Below are positions 1-8,879 of a DNA stretch of 64,000 bases, one piece after another. Within the stretch, counting starts at the first letter, position 1, and every line of letters begins with the position of its first letter. The stretch is taken from the NCBI RefSeq assembly GCF_003820355.1, contig NZ_RPOK01000003.1, positions 103,686 through 167,685 of the forward strand. The letters run 5' to 3'. Under the pieces are notes generated by a model. That model had not been told where the DNA came from and searched no databases. It worked only from the letters and a program-made list of their open reading frames with translations. A program made the translations under genes and the position numbers. The stretch comes from Paralteromonas sediminis. GTDB taxonomy: Bacteria > Pseudomonadota > Gammaproteobacteria > Enterobacterales > Alteromonadaceae.

Positions 1-11
1 GTGTGAAAATT

Positions 12-87
<76 letters not shown>

Positions 88-189
88 GTTAACTGCTTTC
101 GCAATTTGGACACTTCGTTTGAAGTGGGGCGCATTTTACAAAAAAACTGACGGCGTGCAAGCCCTATTTTTGTTTTTTTGTTTGTTTGC

Positions 190-732
190 TTAAATCTTAA
201 ACACTTTTTCTCTGTAATAACGCAGTTCTTCAATTGACTCGCGAATATCGTCTAACGCCAAATGAACGCCTTTCTTTTTAAATCCAGTGGCGATTTCAGG
301 TTGCCAACGACGAGCTAATTCTTTAATCGTACTAACATCAATACTTCGATAATGGAAATACGCTTCCAATACTGGCATGTACTTAACCATGAAACGTCTG
401 TCTTGCCCAATGGTATTGCCACATAGCGGTGACTTTCCCTGATCAACATAGGTACTTAAAAAGTCGATAGTCATTTTTTCTGCGTCAGCCTCACTCACGC
501 GACTTTCTTTGCAGCGCTGAGTTAAACCACTTTCACCATGTGTTTTGGTACACCATTCATCCATCCCGTTGAGTATGTCATCGGGTTGATGCACCGCAAT
601 AACCGGCCCTTCTGCCAACACATTTAATTGTGGATCAGTGACTATGGTTGCAATCTCTAATACTACACAGGTTTCTGGGTCTAGCCCTGTCATCTCCATA
701 TCTATCCAAACAAGGTTTAAATCATTTTTCAT
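190..732 (-). CDS. orn: Oligoribonuclease
   Basis: 3'-5' exoribonuclease that degrades 2-5 nt RNA oligomers (and pGpG) to mononucleotides in the cytoplasm. It is 180 residues long, like E. coli Orn. The DEDDh residues are visible: D11 and E13 in [11 protein letters not shown], the Asp of GQDRRFM, and His/Asp in [10 protein letters not shown] near the C-terminus. I chose the ATG at 730-732 because the protein then begins [16 protein letters not shown] as in homologues, and AGAGGA lies 8 nt upstream; an in-frame extension of six codons lacks support. It is divergent from rsgA and upstream of the tRNA-Gly. Confidence 0.97.
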   Translation of the reverse strand: MKNDLNLVWIDMEMTGLDPETCVVLEIATIVTDPQLNVLAEGPVIAVHQPDDILNGMDEWCTKTHGESGLTQRCKESRVSEADAEKMTIDFLSTYVDQGKSPLCGNTIGQDRRFMVKYMPVLEAYFHYRSIDVSTIKELARRWQPEIATGFKKKGVHLALDDIRESIEELRYYREKVFKI

Positions 733-855
733 GAGAACGTCCTCTGGCAACCATTTCCGGGTAAGCGTATCATAGCTATTTTAATAATCGAGTATGAACA
801 TTGTCAGTGTATCTTTAACACTGTCGATTGAGTAAACGCAACAAGAAAGGTAATC

Positions 856-1866
856 GTGGCCAAAAAACCTAAGCTTACCAGACAGCAAAAACGCCGAGTT
901 GCCAGCAACAGACAACGGCGTTTGGATGCTGCTAAGGCAGACATCGACCTTATATCCACACAGGCAGGACGCGTTGTGGGGCGTTTTGGCAAGCAGGCCG
1001 ATGTTGAAATCCAAGGCGAACTTGTGCGCTGTCACATCCGCAGAACCATCGATTCGGTAGTATGCGGTGATGAAGTACTGGTGTCACAAGGCGGCGACAG
1101 TGATGACAAAGTCAGTGGAATAATTGAGCTTGTTAAAGACAGACGTAACTTGTTGTCCAGGCCAGATTATTATGATGGCGTAAAGCCGGTCGCAGCCAAT
1201 ATTGATTACATCGTTGTAGTCAGTGCGGTATTGCCGGAGTTCTCAACACATATCATTGATCGCTATCTGGTAGCCTGCGAAGATATCGGTATTGCGCCAT
1301 TGTTGGTAGGCAATAAAATTGAATTGGCTGATCCCAATCAAGTTAAGCAGATCGAGTCAGCGATGCACGTATATCAATCGCTGGGTTACGAAACCTTGCT
1401 TACAAGCTGTAAAGACCAACAGGGCATTCCTGATTTGTCCAACAAACTGAAAGACAAGACCAGCATATTCGTAGGGCAATCCGGTGTTGGTAAATCCAGT
1501 TTAATTAATCAAATTTTGCCCAATGCCAACGAACTGGTTGGTGATATATCGGAAAACTCGGGGCTAGGACAACACACTACAACAGCAGCCAAACTGTTAC
1601 ATTTACCCGGTGGTGGCGACCTTATAGACAGTCCTGGTGTGCGTGAGTTTGGCCTGTGGCATTTACCAGCAGAACGCGTTACCAACGGGTTTATTGAGTT
1701 TAAAGCCTATTTAGGTGGCTGCAAATTTAGAGACTGCAAGCACAAAAGTGATCCAGGATGCCTCATTACCGATGCTGTCGAGCGCGGCAAGATAGCCCGG
1801 TCGCGCTATGAGAGCTACCATAGAATCCTTGATACAATGGAAGAACAAAAGCCGTCGTTTATTTAA
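856..1866 (+). CDS. rsgA: Small ribosomal subunit biogenesis GTPase RsgA
   Basis: Circularly permuted GTPase that acts in late maturation of the 30S subunit. It has 336 residues: an N-terminal basic tail, an OB-fold (about 35-105), the permuted GTPase core and a C-terminal zinc finger. Motifs are G4 NKIE (153-156), G1 GQSGVGKS (207-214), switch I GLGQHTTT (237-243) and G3 DSPG (258-261). Zinc ligands are C289, C294, H296 and C302. G4 reads NKIE where the usual motif is NKxD. The start is GTG at 856 with AAGAAAGG just upstream. It is divergent from orn, as in E. coli, with psd downstream. Confidence 0.96.
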   Translation: MAKKPKLTRQQKRRVASNRQRRLDAAKADIDLISTQAGRVVGRFGKQADVEIQGELVRCHIRRTIDSVVCGDEVLVSQGGDSDDKVSGIIELVKDRRNLLSRPDYYDGVKPVAANIDYIVVVSAVLPEFSTHIIDRYLVACEDIGIAPLLVGNKIELADPNQVKQIESAMHVYQSLGYETLLTSCKDQQGIPDLSNKLKDKTSIFVGQSGVGKSSLINQILPNANELVGDISENSGLGQHTTTAAKLLHLPGGGDLIDSPGVREFGLWHLPAERVTNGFIEFKAYLGGCKFRDCKHKSDPGCLITDAVERGKIARSRYESYHRILDTMEEQKPSFI

Positions 1867-1964
1867 ACCCGCGTTCAAACAAAGTTATTATTCATAACCT
1901 TTTCATTGCGACCATCTCAACGATCTCATGTACACTACACCTGATTTTATTACGGAGTTAAATT

Positions 1965-2825
1965 GTGCTTAATTGGTTTAAAGTTAACCTTCAGTATGTT
2001 TTGCCTAAACATCTGATATCCCGACTTGTCGGCAAGTTGGCTGCGGCAGAAGCTGGTAGTGTAACAACCACATTAATTAGACTATTTATCAAACAGTTCA
2101 ATGTGAATATGCAAGAGGCCAAATTTGAGCAGCCTGAAGAGTATAGAAGCTTCAATGAGTTCTTCACGCGGCCTTTGAAAGATGGGCTTCGTCCAATTGT
2201 TGAAGGGACCGACGAATTGTGTCACGCCGTGGACGGTGCGGTTAGTCAGCTCGGCCCAATCAAGGGCGACCAGATTTTTCAGGCCAAGGGGCATGAATAT
2301 TCATTAACGAGTTTGTTAGGCGGAAAACCTGATATTGCAGCGCCTTTTCAAGGCGGCGACTTTGCCACCATTTATCTGTCTCCAAGAGATTATCACAGGA
2401 TCCATATGCCCGTTGATGGCGTGCTGACCGATATGATTTATGTTCCCGGAGAACTTTTTTCGGTGAATCCGTTAACGGCCGAGAATGTACCTGGATTATT
2501 TGCACGTAATGAGCGGCTTGTTACTCTCTTTGATACGCCTGCAGGTAAGATGGCATTAGTATTGGTGGGCGCTACCATAGTAGCGAGTATTGAAACGGTA
2601 TGGGCGGGCAACGTAACACCACCAACGGGAAAGAATGTTGTTCACTGGCAATATCCCACTAACGGAGATAATGTTATTGCATTGAAGAAAGGCGAAGAAA
2701 TGGGCCGCTTCAAGCTTGGTTCTACCATAGTGGTATGTTTTGAACCTGACGCCGTCACCCTGGAAGCCATGCAAAGCGGTGACCCAACCAAACTGGGCAC
2801 TTTGTTTGGCAAGATAATACGTTAG
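1965..2825 (+). CDS. psd: Phosphatidylserine decarboxylase proenzyme
   Basis: Inner-membrane pyruvoyl enzyme that converts phosphatidylserine to phosphatidylethanolamine. It has 286 residues. The self-cleavage motif LGST is at 251-254; cleavage before S253 would create the pyruvoyl group and separate beta and alpha chains. The catalytic triad partners D90 (HAVDGAV) and H147 (DYHRIH) are present at positions matching the E. coli enzyme. The start is GTG at 1965 preceded by ACGGAG. Twelve bases separate it from the next gene, so it probably leads a psd-transporter-phosphodiesterase operon. The rsgA-psd adjacency is conserved in gammaproteobacteria. Confidence 0.97.
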   Translation: MLNWFKVNLQYVLPKHLISRLVGKLAAAEAGSVTTTLIRLFIKQFNVNMQEAKFEQPEEYRSFNEFFTRPLKDGLRPIVEGTDELCHAVDGAVSQLGPIKGDQIFQAKGHEYSLTSLLGGKPDIAAPFQGGDFATIYLSPRDYHRIHMPVDGVLTDMIYVPGELFSVNPLTAENVPGLFARNERLVTLFDTPAGKMALVLVGATIVASIETVWAGNVTPPTGKNVVHWQYPTNGDNVIALKKGEEMGRFKLGSTIVVCFEPDAVTLEAMQSGDPTKLGTLFGKIIR

Positions 2826-2837
2826 ACGCCTCAGTCA

Positions 2838-3704
2838 ATGGACCCTGTTAAGCGCAGTTTAGTCTCACTGCATCTCACTGTTGTACTGCTGGGTGGTACT
2901 GCGCTCTTTTCTCAAATCATCAGTCTCCCAGCCACAGATATTACCTTAGGCAGGTCAATATTTGCCTTTGTTGTACTCACGTTGCTCGTGTATAGCAAAC
3001 GGGGCAGTCTGGTGCTAACAAATATCCGAGATTATGTGATGGCGTGCTTTTTAGGCGCATTGATGGCTGTGCACTGGGTAACCTATTTTGCTGCAATGCA
3101 ATATGCTGGTGTTTCTGTCGGTATTATTGCTCTTTTTACTTTTCCTGTGATTACTGTGTTTATGGAGCCTTTCATTGAAAAAGGCACCATTCACTGGCAG
3201 GACATACTCAGTGCACTCGTAGTATTACTAGGTATTGCTCTTATCGTCCCAGCGCCTGACCTCAGTAATGACATAACAATGGGTGTGTTGGTAGGTGTTT
3301 TTTCTGCGTTTTTGTATTCACTGCGCAACCTCATTCACCGCAAGCATTTTAGCCAGTATAGCGGTGCAAAAGCCATGGCGTGGCAAACCGCTGTAATTTG
3401 TATACTCCTATTGCCTTTCGGTTTTAATGGATTGCGTGTAGCCGACATAGACGACTGGTTATGGCTATTGCTTTTAGGCACAGTATTTACCGCATTACCG
3501 CATGCATTAATTGCGCAGTCTCTCAAGCATTTACGCGCTAAAACATTTTCGTTGGTGGCCTCGATGCAACCTATATACGGTGTTGCACTCTCGATCATCA
3601 TTTTGAATGAATCCCCCAACTGGCAAACGCTATTGGGCGGAATTCTGGTGACCAGCGCATCTATCTATGAGACAGTAGTGACACACAAGTCAAGCAAGGT
3701 CTAG
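2838..3704 (+). CDS. EamA/DMT-family inner-membrane transporter
   Basis: A 288-residue, strongly hydrophobic protein with about ten predicted transmembrane helices in two repeats, the layout of EamA (drug/metabolite transporter) proteins. A conserved EamA-type segment with FFAAMQYAGVSVG-like character is seen around residues 75-95, and the second repeat ends with the typical E-x-P (NESPNW) near residue 258. The substrate cannot be read from sequence; the family exports amino acids, metabolites or drugs. It lies 12 bp after psd and 10 bp before the phosphodiesterase gene, so co-transcription is likely. Confidence 0.85.
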   Translation: MDPVKRSLVSLHLTVVLLGGTALFSQIISLPATDITLGRSIFAFVVLTLLVYSKRGSLVLTNIRDYVMACFLGALMAVHWVTYFAAMQYAGVSVGIIALFTFPVITVFMEPFIEKGTIHWQDILSALVVLLGIALIVPAPDLSNDITMGVLVGVFSAFLYSLRNLIHRKHFSQYSGAKAMAWQTAVICILLLPFGFNGLRVADIDDWLWLLLLGTVFTALPHALIAQSLKHLRAKTFSLVASMQPIYGVALSIIILNESPNWQTLLGGILVTSASIYETVVTHKSSKV

Positions 3705-3714
3705 CATTGACACA

Positions 3715-4404
3715 ATGTTGATTATCGGACATAGAGGCGCGAGTGGATACGCGCCAGAAAACACGGTAGAAGCCTTCAAACTTGCATTAATACAAAAAGC
3801 TCACGGTATTGAATGTGACGTATTTCAAATCGAAGGTACGTCCAGTGTCATTATTCATGACTTTCACCTTGACAGAACAACAAATGGAAAGGGTTTTGTG
3901 CCCGATTGCACCTTAACAGACATTCGCCGATTGAATGCGGGCAATGGCAATAAAGTCCCTGTTTTGTCTGAATTGTTTGAATGCCTGAATGAGACTACCT
4001 GGTGTAATTTAGAACTGAAATATATCGAGGACATTCACGCTTGGGTTGATGAGATAAAAAGGCTACTGGCGGCTTATCCTTATATTGTGAACAAGTTGGT
4101 CATCTCTTCATTTAACCATCCTTGGTTAAGAGAAATCGCGAATCAAATGCCCACAGTAAAAATCGCTTACCTCATCGCGCATTACCCTCTGCATATAGTA
4201 AAAACAATCAAAGAATTTGATGCCTTTGCAGTAAATGTGGATATCAACATCATCAATCAAAAACTGGTTGATGTAATTCACAGTAATAATCAGCAGGTTT
4301 GGGTATTCACTGTGAATAAGTTAGAGGATATGAAAAGGTGCCGGGCAATGGGTGTGGACGGAATATTTACCAATTACCCTGACATAGCACTGGACTGTAT
4401 TTAG
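3715..4404 (+). CDS. Glycerophosphodiester phosphodiesterase family protein
   Basis: A 229-residue cytoplasmic TIM-barrel enzyme predicted to hydrolyse glycerophosphodiesters to glycerol-3-phosphate and an alcohol. The family signature HRGASGYAPENT begins at H6; metal/catalytic residues E33 and D35 (GIECDVFQ) and H48 (IIHDFHLDRTTNG) are in place, and the C-terminal VWVFTVN segment is typical. No signal peptide is seen, so it resembles UgpQ more than periplasmic GlpQ. Following psd and a transporter, it may recycle phospholipid head-group breakdown products. Its TAG stop overlaps the TAA stop of the convergent merC-like gene by 3 bases (4-bp gene overlap). Confidence 0.9.
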   Translation: MLIIGHRGASGYAPENTVEAFKLALIQKAHGIECDVFQIEGTSSVIIHDFHLDRTTNGKGFVPDCTLTDIRRLNAGNGNKVPVLSELFECLNETTWCNLELKYIEDIHAWVDEIKRLLAAYPYIVNKLVISSFNHPWLREIANQMPTVKIAYLIAHYPLHIVKTIKEFDAFAVNVDINIINQKLVDVIHSNNQQVWVFTVNKLEDMKRCRAMGVDGIFTNYPDIALDCI

Positions 4405-4838
4405 TAACTGGCACTCTCTGCTGCGGTTGCAGTGTCTACTGTGGCTTTTTTACTGCATCCTTTACAACGCCTAATTAACCGCATGTTTAGTGTGTGCCCC
4501 GCAATAATAAGCACAGCACCAATCAACACCAGCACGGGCTCAAGGTCGTGACCTAAGCTGTCTTTAAACCAGTACGTTAATCCGCCCGCTGCGAGTAAAT
4601 AAATGGGCTTTTTACGACCATGATGCCTAAGGATACCGATTCCCATAGCGATGCCACCTAAACATAAAGAGGCAAGTAAGATAGCCCTCTCAAACCAGTG
4701 CTGCGCAAAGAAGGTGCTCGCGACCGCCGGCAGAACAGCGATAGTTACAGGCAAGACTAGACAATGCACGGCGCATAGGCTGGAAATCCAGATGCCGCAT
4801 TTGTCGAGAAACGTAGACTGTATTTTGGCTTCGTGCAT
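4401..4838 (-). CDS. MerC-domain inner-membrane protein
   Basis: A 145-residue protein with four hydrophobic segments and the MerC-type cysteine pair in the first helix (CGIWISSLCAVHC). A basic Cys-containing tail (RRCKGCSKK) follows the last helix. MerC proteins take up mercuric ions, but chromosomal MerC-domain proteins without a mer operon probably handle other metals. No merA, merR or merT is nearby. A Zur-like element directly precedes the start codon, which would suggest a role under zinc limitation; that is inference. The gene is convergent with the phosphodiesterase gene. Confidence 0.75.
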   Translation of the reverse strand: MHEAKIQSTFLDKCGIWISSLCAVHCLVLPVTIAVLPAVASTFFAQHWFERAILLASLCLGGIAMGIGILRHHGRKKPIYLLAAGGLTYWFKDSLGHDLEPVLVLIGAVLIIAGHTLNMRLIRRCKGCSKKATVDTATAAESASY

Positions 4839-4855
4839 ATGTTATAAGGTTACAT
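4839..4855 (-). promoter_or_regulatory. Candidate Zur-type operator before the MerC-domain gene
   Basis: The sequence ATGTTATA-A-GGTTACAT abuts the start codon (4836-4838). Against the gammaproteobacterial Zur palindrome ATGTTATA-N-TATAACAT the left half matches 8/8 and the right half 5/8, and the following TTT also fits. Binding would block transcription or initiation of the MerC-domain gene. This is a by-eye match to a degenerate AT-rich motif. Confidence 0.35.
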
Positions 4856-4917
4856 TTTAAGGGAACGTGATAATATAGCATAATGCACAAAGAAGATAGT
4901 GTTAACGTGTATAAAAA

Positions 4918-5736
4918 CTATTCTGAAGGCGCTGCTACTAACTCTGTACTTTTATAGCTTTTGCGTTCTCGAGGGAACCTTGAATCAAAGTAGTCAGACA
5001 CATGCTGTAATGTGACGCCTTGACGTTCTATATCGTTGAGGGCATGTGAGAGATAGCGAAGACTGGACGGATAAGGATGTGCGATACCTATCGCCCGGCC
5101 ATACTTTTTAGCAATGCGTATCAATCGGTGGACCTGTTGCTCGTAAAAGGCTTCAGTTTGAATATGGTCGATAAAAATATGACGCTTATCAGTTGCCAAA
5201 CCGATGTCACGTGCGGTTTCAAAAGCAACAGAGTGGGGTGATGTTCGACTGTCTAAAAAAAACAAAGACCTCGATTTTAGCGCACTCATCAAGGTTCGCA
5301 TGGGCGCGTATTGCTCAGTAAGTGCGCTTCCCATATGGTTATTGACCCCGATGACATGGGGAACACTGTCTAACGCGTCAATAAGCACCTGTTCAATATC
5401 CTGATCGTACATACCTACTTTGAGCGCCGCTGGCCCCAATGCTCTTTTGCGTTGGGAAGACATGGGTAAGTGCAACATGACATCTCGCCCTTGCGCATTT
5501 GCCCTATTGGCATACTCATTGGCGTAAGGTGTTTGAGGTAAAATTGAAAAGGCCACCTCTACAGGCAAATCAAATGCAGCAGCGTCGGATTTTTTATAAC
5601 CAACATCATCGAGCACAATAATGATTTTGGGGAGCGAGTTTACTTTTGAACGATGTGTTTTGTCGGCTGCTTGTACACCAAAAGCTACAACCACCATACA
5701 AACAAAAACCTGACAACATAGCCGCACAGCTTTCAA
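4918..5736 (-). CDS. YibQ-type divergent polysaccharide deacetylase family protein
   Basis: A 272-residue secreted protein. Residues 1-23 form a signal peptide ending VQA. The mature part has the divergent polysaccharide deacetylase signatures IIIVLDDVGY (Asp43-Asp44), MLHLPMSS and VNNHMGS, which supply putative metal ligands. The function of the family is not settled; its E. coli member YibQ lies next to envC and gpmI, and here envC is 1.8 kb downstream in the window on the same strand. The insertion of three genes between them is unlike E. coli. Confidence 0.88.
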   Translation of the reverse strand: MKAVRLCCQVFVCMVVVAFGVQAADKTHRSKVNSLPKIIIVLDDVGYKKSDAAAFDLPVEVAFSILPQTPYANEYANRANAQGRDVMLHLPMSSQRKRALGPAALKVGMYDQDIEQVLIDALDSVPHVIGVNNHMGSALTEQYAPMRTLMSALKSRSLFFLDSRTSPHSVAFETARDIGLATDKRHIFIDHIQTEAFYEQQVHRLIRIAKKYGRAIGIAHPYPSSLRYLSHALNDIERQGVTLQHVSDYFDSRFPRERKSYKSTELVAAPSE

Positions 5737-5813
5737 TGCAATACCTTTCCTTTTTTCTTTGTTACTGTATCAGGTATTGTGCAAATACCCAACGATAATT
5801 CGGTTCAAACTCA

Positions 5814-6794
5814 ATGATAAATGAAGCGCTTTGTTCTTATATTTTGCAGGCTAAACAACGTTTCGACGAAGCGCCTGTTTCGCCGTTGAAAACGCCTTGC
5901 GTTAAATCTTACAGACTCTCGCAGGAATGGAAAAATGAAGTTTGGCTAAAACTAGAAAATCAACAGTATACGGGTTCATTCAAATTTCGTGGTGCGTTAA
6001 ATAAGATACTCAGTCTTACTCATGAGCAAAAAAGACGAGGCGTGATTACTGCCAGTTCAGGTAATCATGGATTTGGTTGTGCTTATGCCGCAGCATCATT
6101 GGATATACCGCTAACCGTGTGCGTGCCAGACAATGCTGCCAAGGTTAAATGTGACAATATCAGCCGCTTGGGTGCACAATTAATTAAAGTCAACGGCGAT
6201 TGTCTTGTCGCTGAGCAATACGCGCAAAGGCTCGCTAGCCAAGAGAAAAAAACCTATATCTCTCCCTATAACGACTGGGCCGTAATGGCAGGACAAGGTA
6301 CCATAGGTATTGAGCTACTGGATACAAAAGTCCCTTTCGACGCTGTTTTTATCGCCGTTGGCGGAGGCGGGTTAATTGGTGGGATTGGCACCATCATCAA
6401 ATCGGTTTCACCTCACACAGATATTATTGGCTGCTGGCCTCAGCATTCTACTGCCATGGCGTCGAGTCTAGACGCAGGTCAGGTTATCGAGGTTGAAGAA
6501 CAACCCACCCTTTCAGATGGCACTGCAGGCGGCATAGAAGCCAACACAATTACCTTTGATATTTGTCAGTCTGTGATTGATAAAAAGGTCTTGGTAGAGG
6601 AGCAGCTAATAGCCAGTACCATAAAAAGTACATTAGCATTGGATAATACTATTATTGAAGGTGCTGCAGCCGTAGCTATTGCAGGTGCATATAAATTGAG
6701 GGAACAGTATCAAGGGAAACGCATCGCAATTGTTGTGTGCGGGAAAAATATCAGTTTTGACACGTTAAAGTCGATCATCAATACGCCGGATTGA
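5814..6794 (+). CDS. PLP-dependent threonine/serine dehydratase-like protein
   Basis: A 326-residue fold-type II pyridoxal-phosphate enzyme. The Schiff-base lysine is K57 in GSFKFRGA, the phosphate/carboxylate loop is SSGNHG (about 81-86) and the glycine-rich PLP-phosphate loop is GGGGLIGG (about 183-190). It lacks the C-terminal ACT regulatory domain of biosynthetic IlvA, so it resembles catabolic threonine dehydratase, serine dehydratase or serine racemase. Sequence alone does not separate deamination from racemisation. The start ATG at 5814 has no strong ribosome-binding site. It is divergent from the yibQ-like gene. Confidence 0.85.
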   Translation: MINEALCSYILQAKQRFDEAPVSPLKTPCVKSYRLSQEWKNEVWLKLENQQYTGSFKFRGALNKILSLTHEQKRRGVITASSGNHGFGCAYAAASLDIPLTVCVPDNAAKVKCDNISRLGAQLIKVNGDCLVAEQYAQRLASQEKKTYISPYNDWAVMAGQGTIGIELLDTKVPFDAVFIAVGGGGLIGGIGTIIKSVSPHTDIIGCWPQHSTAMASSLDAGQVIEVEEQPTLSDGTAGGIEANTITFDICQSVIDKKVLVEEQLIASTIKSTLALDNTIIEGAAAVAIAGAYKLREQYQGKRIAIVVCGKNISFDTLKSIINTPD

Positions 6795-6855
6795 CCTACG
6801 TCAAGCTCCTTTCCGAGAATAAGCGTATGCTAAAAACCTCAATGAAGATTGGAGC

Positions 6856-7047
6856 ATGGCTATGTTTATGAATGAAGGTGTGGTAGACCGAATCGCAAGA
6901 ACTGTACTTGGGCTCGTGTTGTTAAGCCTTGTATTTTGGGGGCCAACATCACCGTTGGGTTATATTGGTATTGTGCCTCTTCTTACTGGCATTGTTGGTT
7001 TTTGTCCGATATATCGTCTCTTTGGTATCTCAACACAATCATCATGA
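6856..7047 (+). CDS. DUF2892 (YgaP transmembrane-type) small membrane protein
   Basis: A 63-residue protein with two hydrophobic helices (about 17-30 and 37-56) and the DUF2892 pattern N-E-G-V-V-D-R near the N-terminus and FCPIYRLFGI at the C-terminus. This is the membrane part seen in rhodanese YgaP and in stand-alone proteins, often near sulphur or thiol genes. A TTGGAGC ribosome-binding site precedes the ATG. Only 6 bp separate its stop from the convergent methyltransferase-like gene. A rhodanese gene (8880) is close but in another transcription unit. Confidence 0.85.
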   Translation: MAMFMNEGVVDRIARTVLGLVLLSLVFWGPTSPLGYIGIVPLLTGIVGFCPIYRLFGISTQSS

Positions 7048-7053
7048 CTGTTA

Positions 7054-7515
7054 CTAACACCAACGGCGCACTCGCAAGGTGTAATCTATGTATACCTGAC
7101 CGAATTGTCCTGTGAGAGCTTTTTCCTCTGGGACAATTTGAAAACGGTTCATGTAAACCACAAACAATAAGGGCCAGATAAGTGCCATGAGTACGCCTGC
7201 TTTAATACAGTAAGCAGTGAGTACAAGGAGCATCCCAAGATACATGGGGTTGCGGGTATACTGGAAAATGCCAGTGGTGACTAATGCACTGGCTTTATCT
7301 ATTGCGACCGGGTTAACCGTCGTGTTCGCACGTTTAAAACTTATTACACCAGCCACCGCGACCAAGATGCCAGCGATGAGCAGTAACACACTTACCCCCC
7401 GCTGCCATTCGCCAATCCAAATGTAATCTGAATAGACCTGTTTAGTGAAAAAAGCACCTAGACCAGCAATCAATAAAACCAATACGGGGGGAATACGACA
7501 TTCAAGAAATTGCAT
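7054..7515 (-). CDS. Isoprenylcysteine carboxyl methyltransferase-family membrane protein
   Basis: A 153-residue protein with four predicted membrane helices and the RNPMYLG motif (FQYTRNPMYLGMLLVL) plus a C-terminal PEEKAL--FG--Y-DY pattern, as in ICMT/PEMT-type S-adenosylmethionine-dependent methyltransferases. In bacteria the substrate is usually unknown because prenylated CaaX proteins are absent. It ends 6 bp from DUF2892 and starts 11 bp after the envC stop on the same strand, so it may be transcribed with envC. Confidence 0.83.
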   Translation of the reverse strand: MQFLECRIPPVLVLLIAGLGAFFTKQVYSDYIWIGEWQRGVSVLLLIAGILVAVAGVISFKRANTTVNPVAIDKASALVTTGIFQYTRNPMYLGMLLVLTAYCIKAGVLMALIWPLLFVVYMNRFQIVPEEKALTGQFGQVYIDYTLRVRRWC

Positions 7516-7526
7516 GATGTTGTTAC

Positions 7527-8666
7527 CTAAAAAGCTATCCAGCCGGTTGGGTTCAAGGCCTTACCTTTGTGACGAATTTCAAAATACAAATTGGGGTAAG
7601 CCTGGCCACCGCTTTGCCCAACCAGACCAATAGTCTCTCCGCTTCTTACCATATCACCGGCCTGTTTTAAGAGTGCCTGATTGTGGCCGTACACACTCAT
7701 GTAGCCCTCGCCATGATCAATAATACTGACCAGACCGAAGCCTTTTAGCCAATCCGCATAGAGTACTTTGCCATCGTGAACAGCATTAACAGGGCTACCG
7801 GCTCGTCCCTCAATAACTATACCTTTCCACCTGACCTGCCCCTGTCTTCTTTGACCAAATAAACGCTGAACGCGCCCTTGCGCCGGTCTTGTCAAATTGC
7901 CTTTTACTTGATCCAGACCTACTAATGTTACTTCGGCTGAACGCGCAGCAGCTCTGGCGGCCTCAGCGGCTTCAATCGCACGTATCAAGGCTTGTTCATT
8001 TTCTTGCAGTGAAGCAACCGCCTGCGCATCAGAGATAATTTGACGGTTTATCTGGTCTAGTGTTTTTTTGCGATCATCCTGCCGGGCAGATAATTCTTGC
8101 TGCTGATTTTCTTGTCTGGATAGTAATTGCGTCAATGTGCGTTCAGCCTCTTCCAAACGTTGCGTGACGGTGACCAACTCAGCAATGTCGTTTCGAAATA
8201 GGCTGATAGCATCTTGCCTTGCCTTACTGAAGTATTGATAGTAAGTAAGTACTCGCTCAAACTTCAACGCATCCTCTTGGTTAAACAGCATTTTAGCGTA
8301 ATCGTAATTTCCAGCCATATAGGCACTGCGTAACTGCGCACTGAGCTGCGCTTGTTGAGCACTGATGCGAGCCTGCAATTCCCGCCTTTCTGCTTTTAGT
8401 GAAGATTGTTCATTTCGATTGGTCTGTAATTCATTGCGTGTATTGCTTAACGCTCTTGCTACGCGACCTATAGCAAGTTCAGACTCCTTTAGAATAGCTT
8501 CCAGTTCTTTGGCTGATGCTTTTTGTTCAGCAAGCCTCGCCTGACGTTCTGCTAGCTCTCGCTGCAACTCTTCGAGCTGGGCCGTTTGCGGATCTTCAGT
8601 TTGGGCGTAACAAAAGCGTGGCCACAAGACACCAAGGATAAGCAAACAACACACCCCAAATTTCAT
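7527..8666 (-). CDS. envC: Murein hydrolase activator EnvC
   Basis: Periplasmic activator of septal amidases (AmiA/AmiB), recruited by FtsEX during cell division. It has 379 residues from the ATG at 8664-8666: a signal peptide (MKFGVCC...CYAQ), a long coiled coil rich in Q/E/R/A (about 25-240) and a C-terminal LytM/M23 domain (about 275-379). The LytM domain has lost the second zinc ligand set (LYFEIRH instead of LHFEIR), as in non-catalytic EnvC. An upstream in-frame TTG (8690) would spoil the signal peptide, so I prefer the ATG. In E. coli gpmI precedes envC; here it does not. Confidence 0.93.
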   Translation of the reverse strand: MKFGVCCLLILGVLWPRFCYAQTEDPQTAQLEELQRELAERQARLAEQKASAKELEAILKESELAIGRVARALSNTRNELQTNRNEQSSLKAERRELQARISAQQAQLSAQLRSAYMAGNYDYAKMLFNQEDALKFERVLTYYQYFSKARQDAISLFRNDIAELVTVTQRLEEAERTLTQLLSRQENQQQELSARQDDRKKTLDQINRQIISDAQAVASLQENEQALIRAIEAAEAARAAARSAEVTLVGLDQVKGNLTRPAQGRVQRLFGQRRQGQVRWKGIVIEGRAGSPVNAVHDGKVLYADWLKGFGLVSIIDHGEGYMSVYGHNQALLKQAGDMVRSGETIGLVGQSGGQAYPNLYFEIRHKGKALNPTGWIAF

Positions 8667-8879
8667 TTTCTTTGCTACCCACCTTTTCAATAAAAACGGA
8701 ATTGGTATTGACTAAAAAACAAAGGGTTACAAGCCATACGCAATTCTCTAGTTCAACCAGTTTATCAAAGCAGGCGGGGGATACCACGACTATCTGCCAA
8801 CAACTTCACCGTCGAACACTGGTTTTTGAGAACAAAATCGCTATACTCGGCGCTGATTTTGAACAAAGAGTAATGGTCA

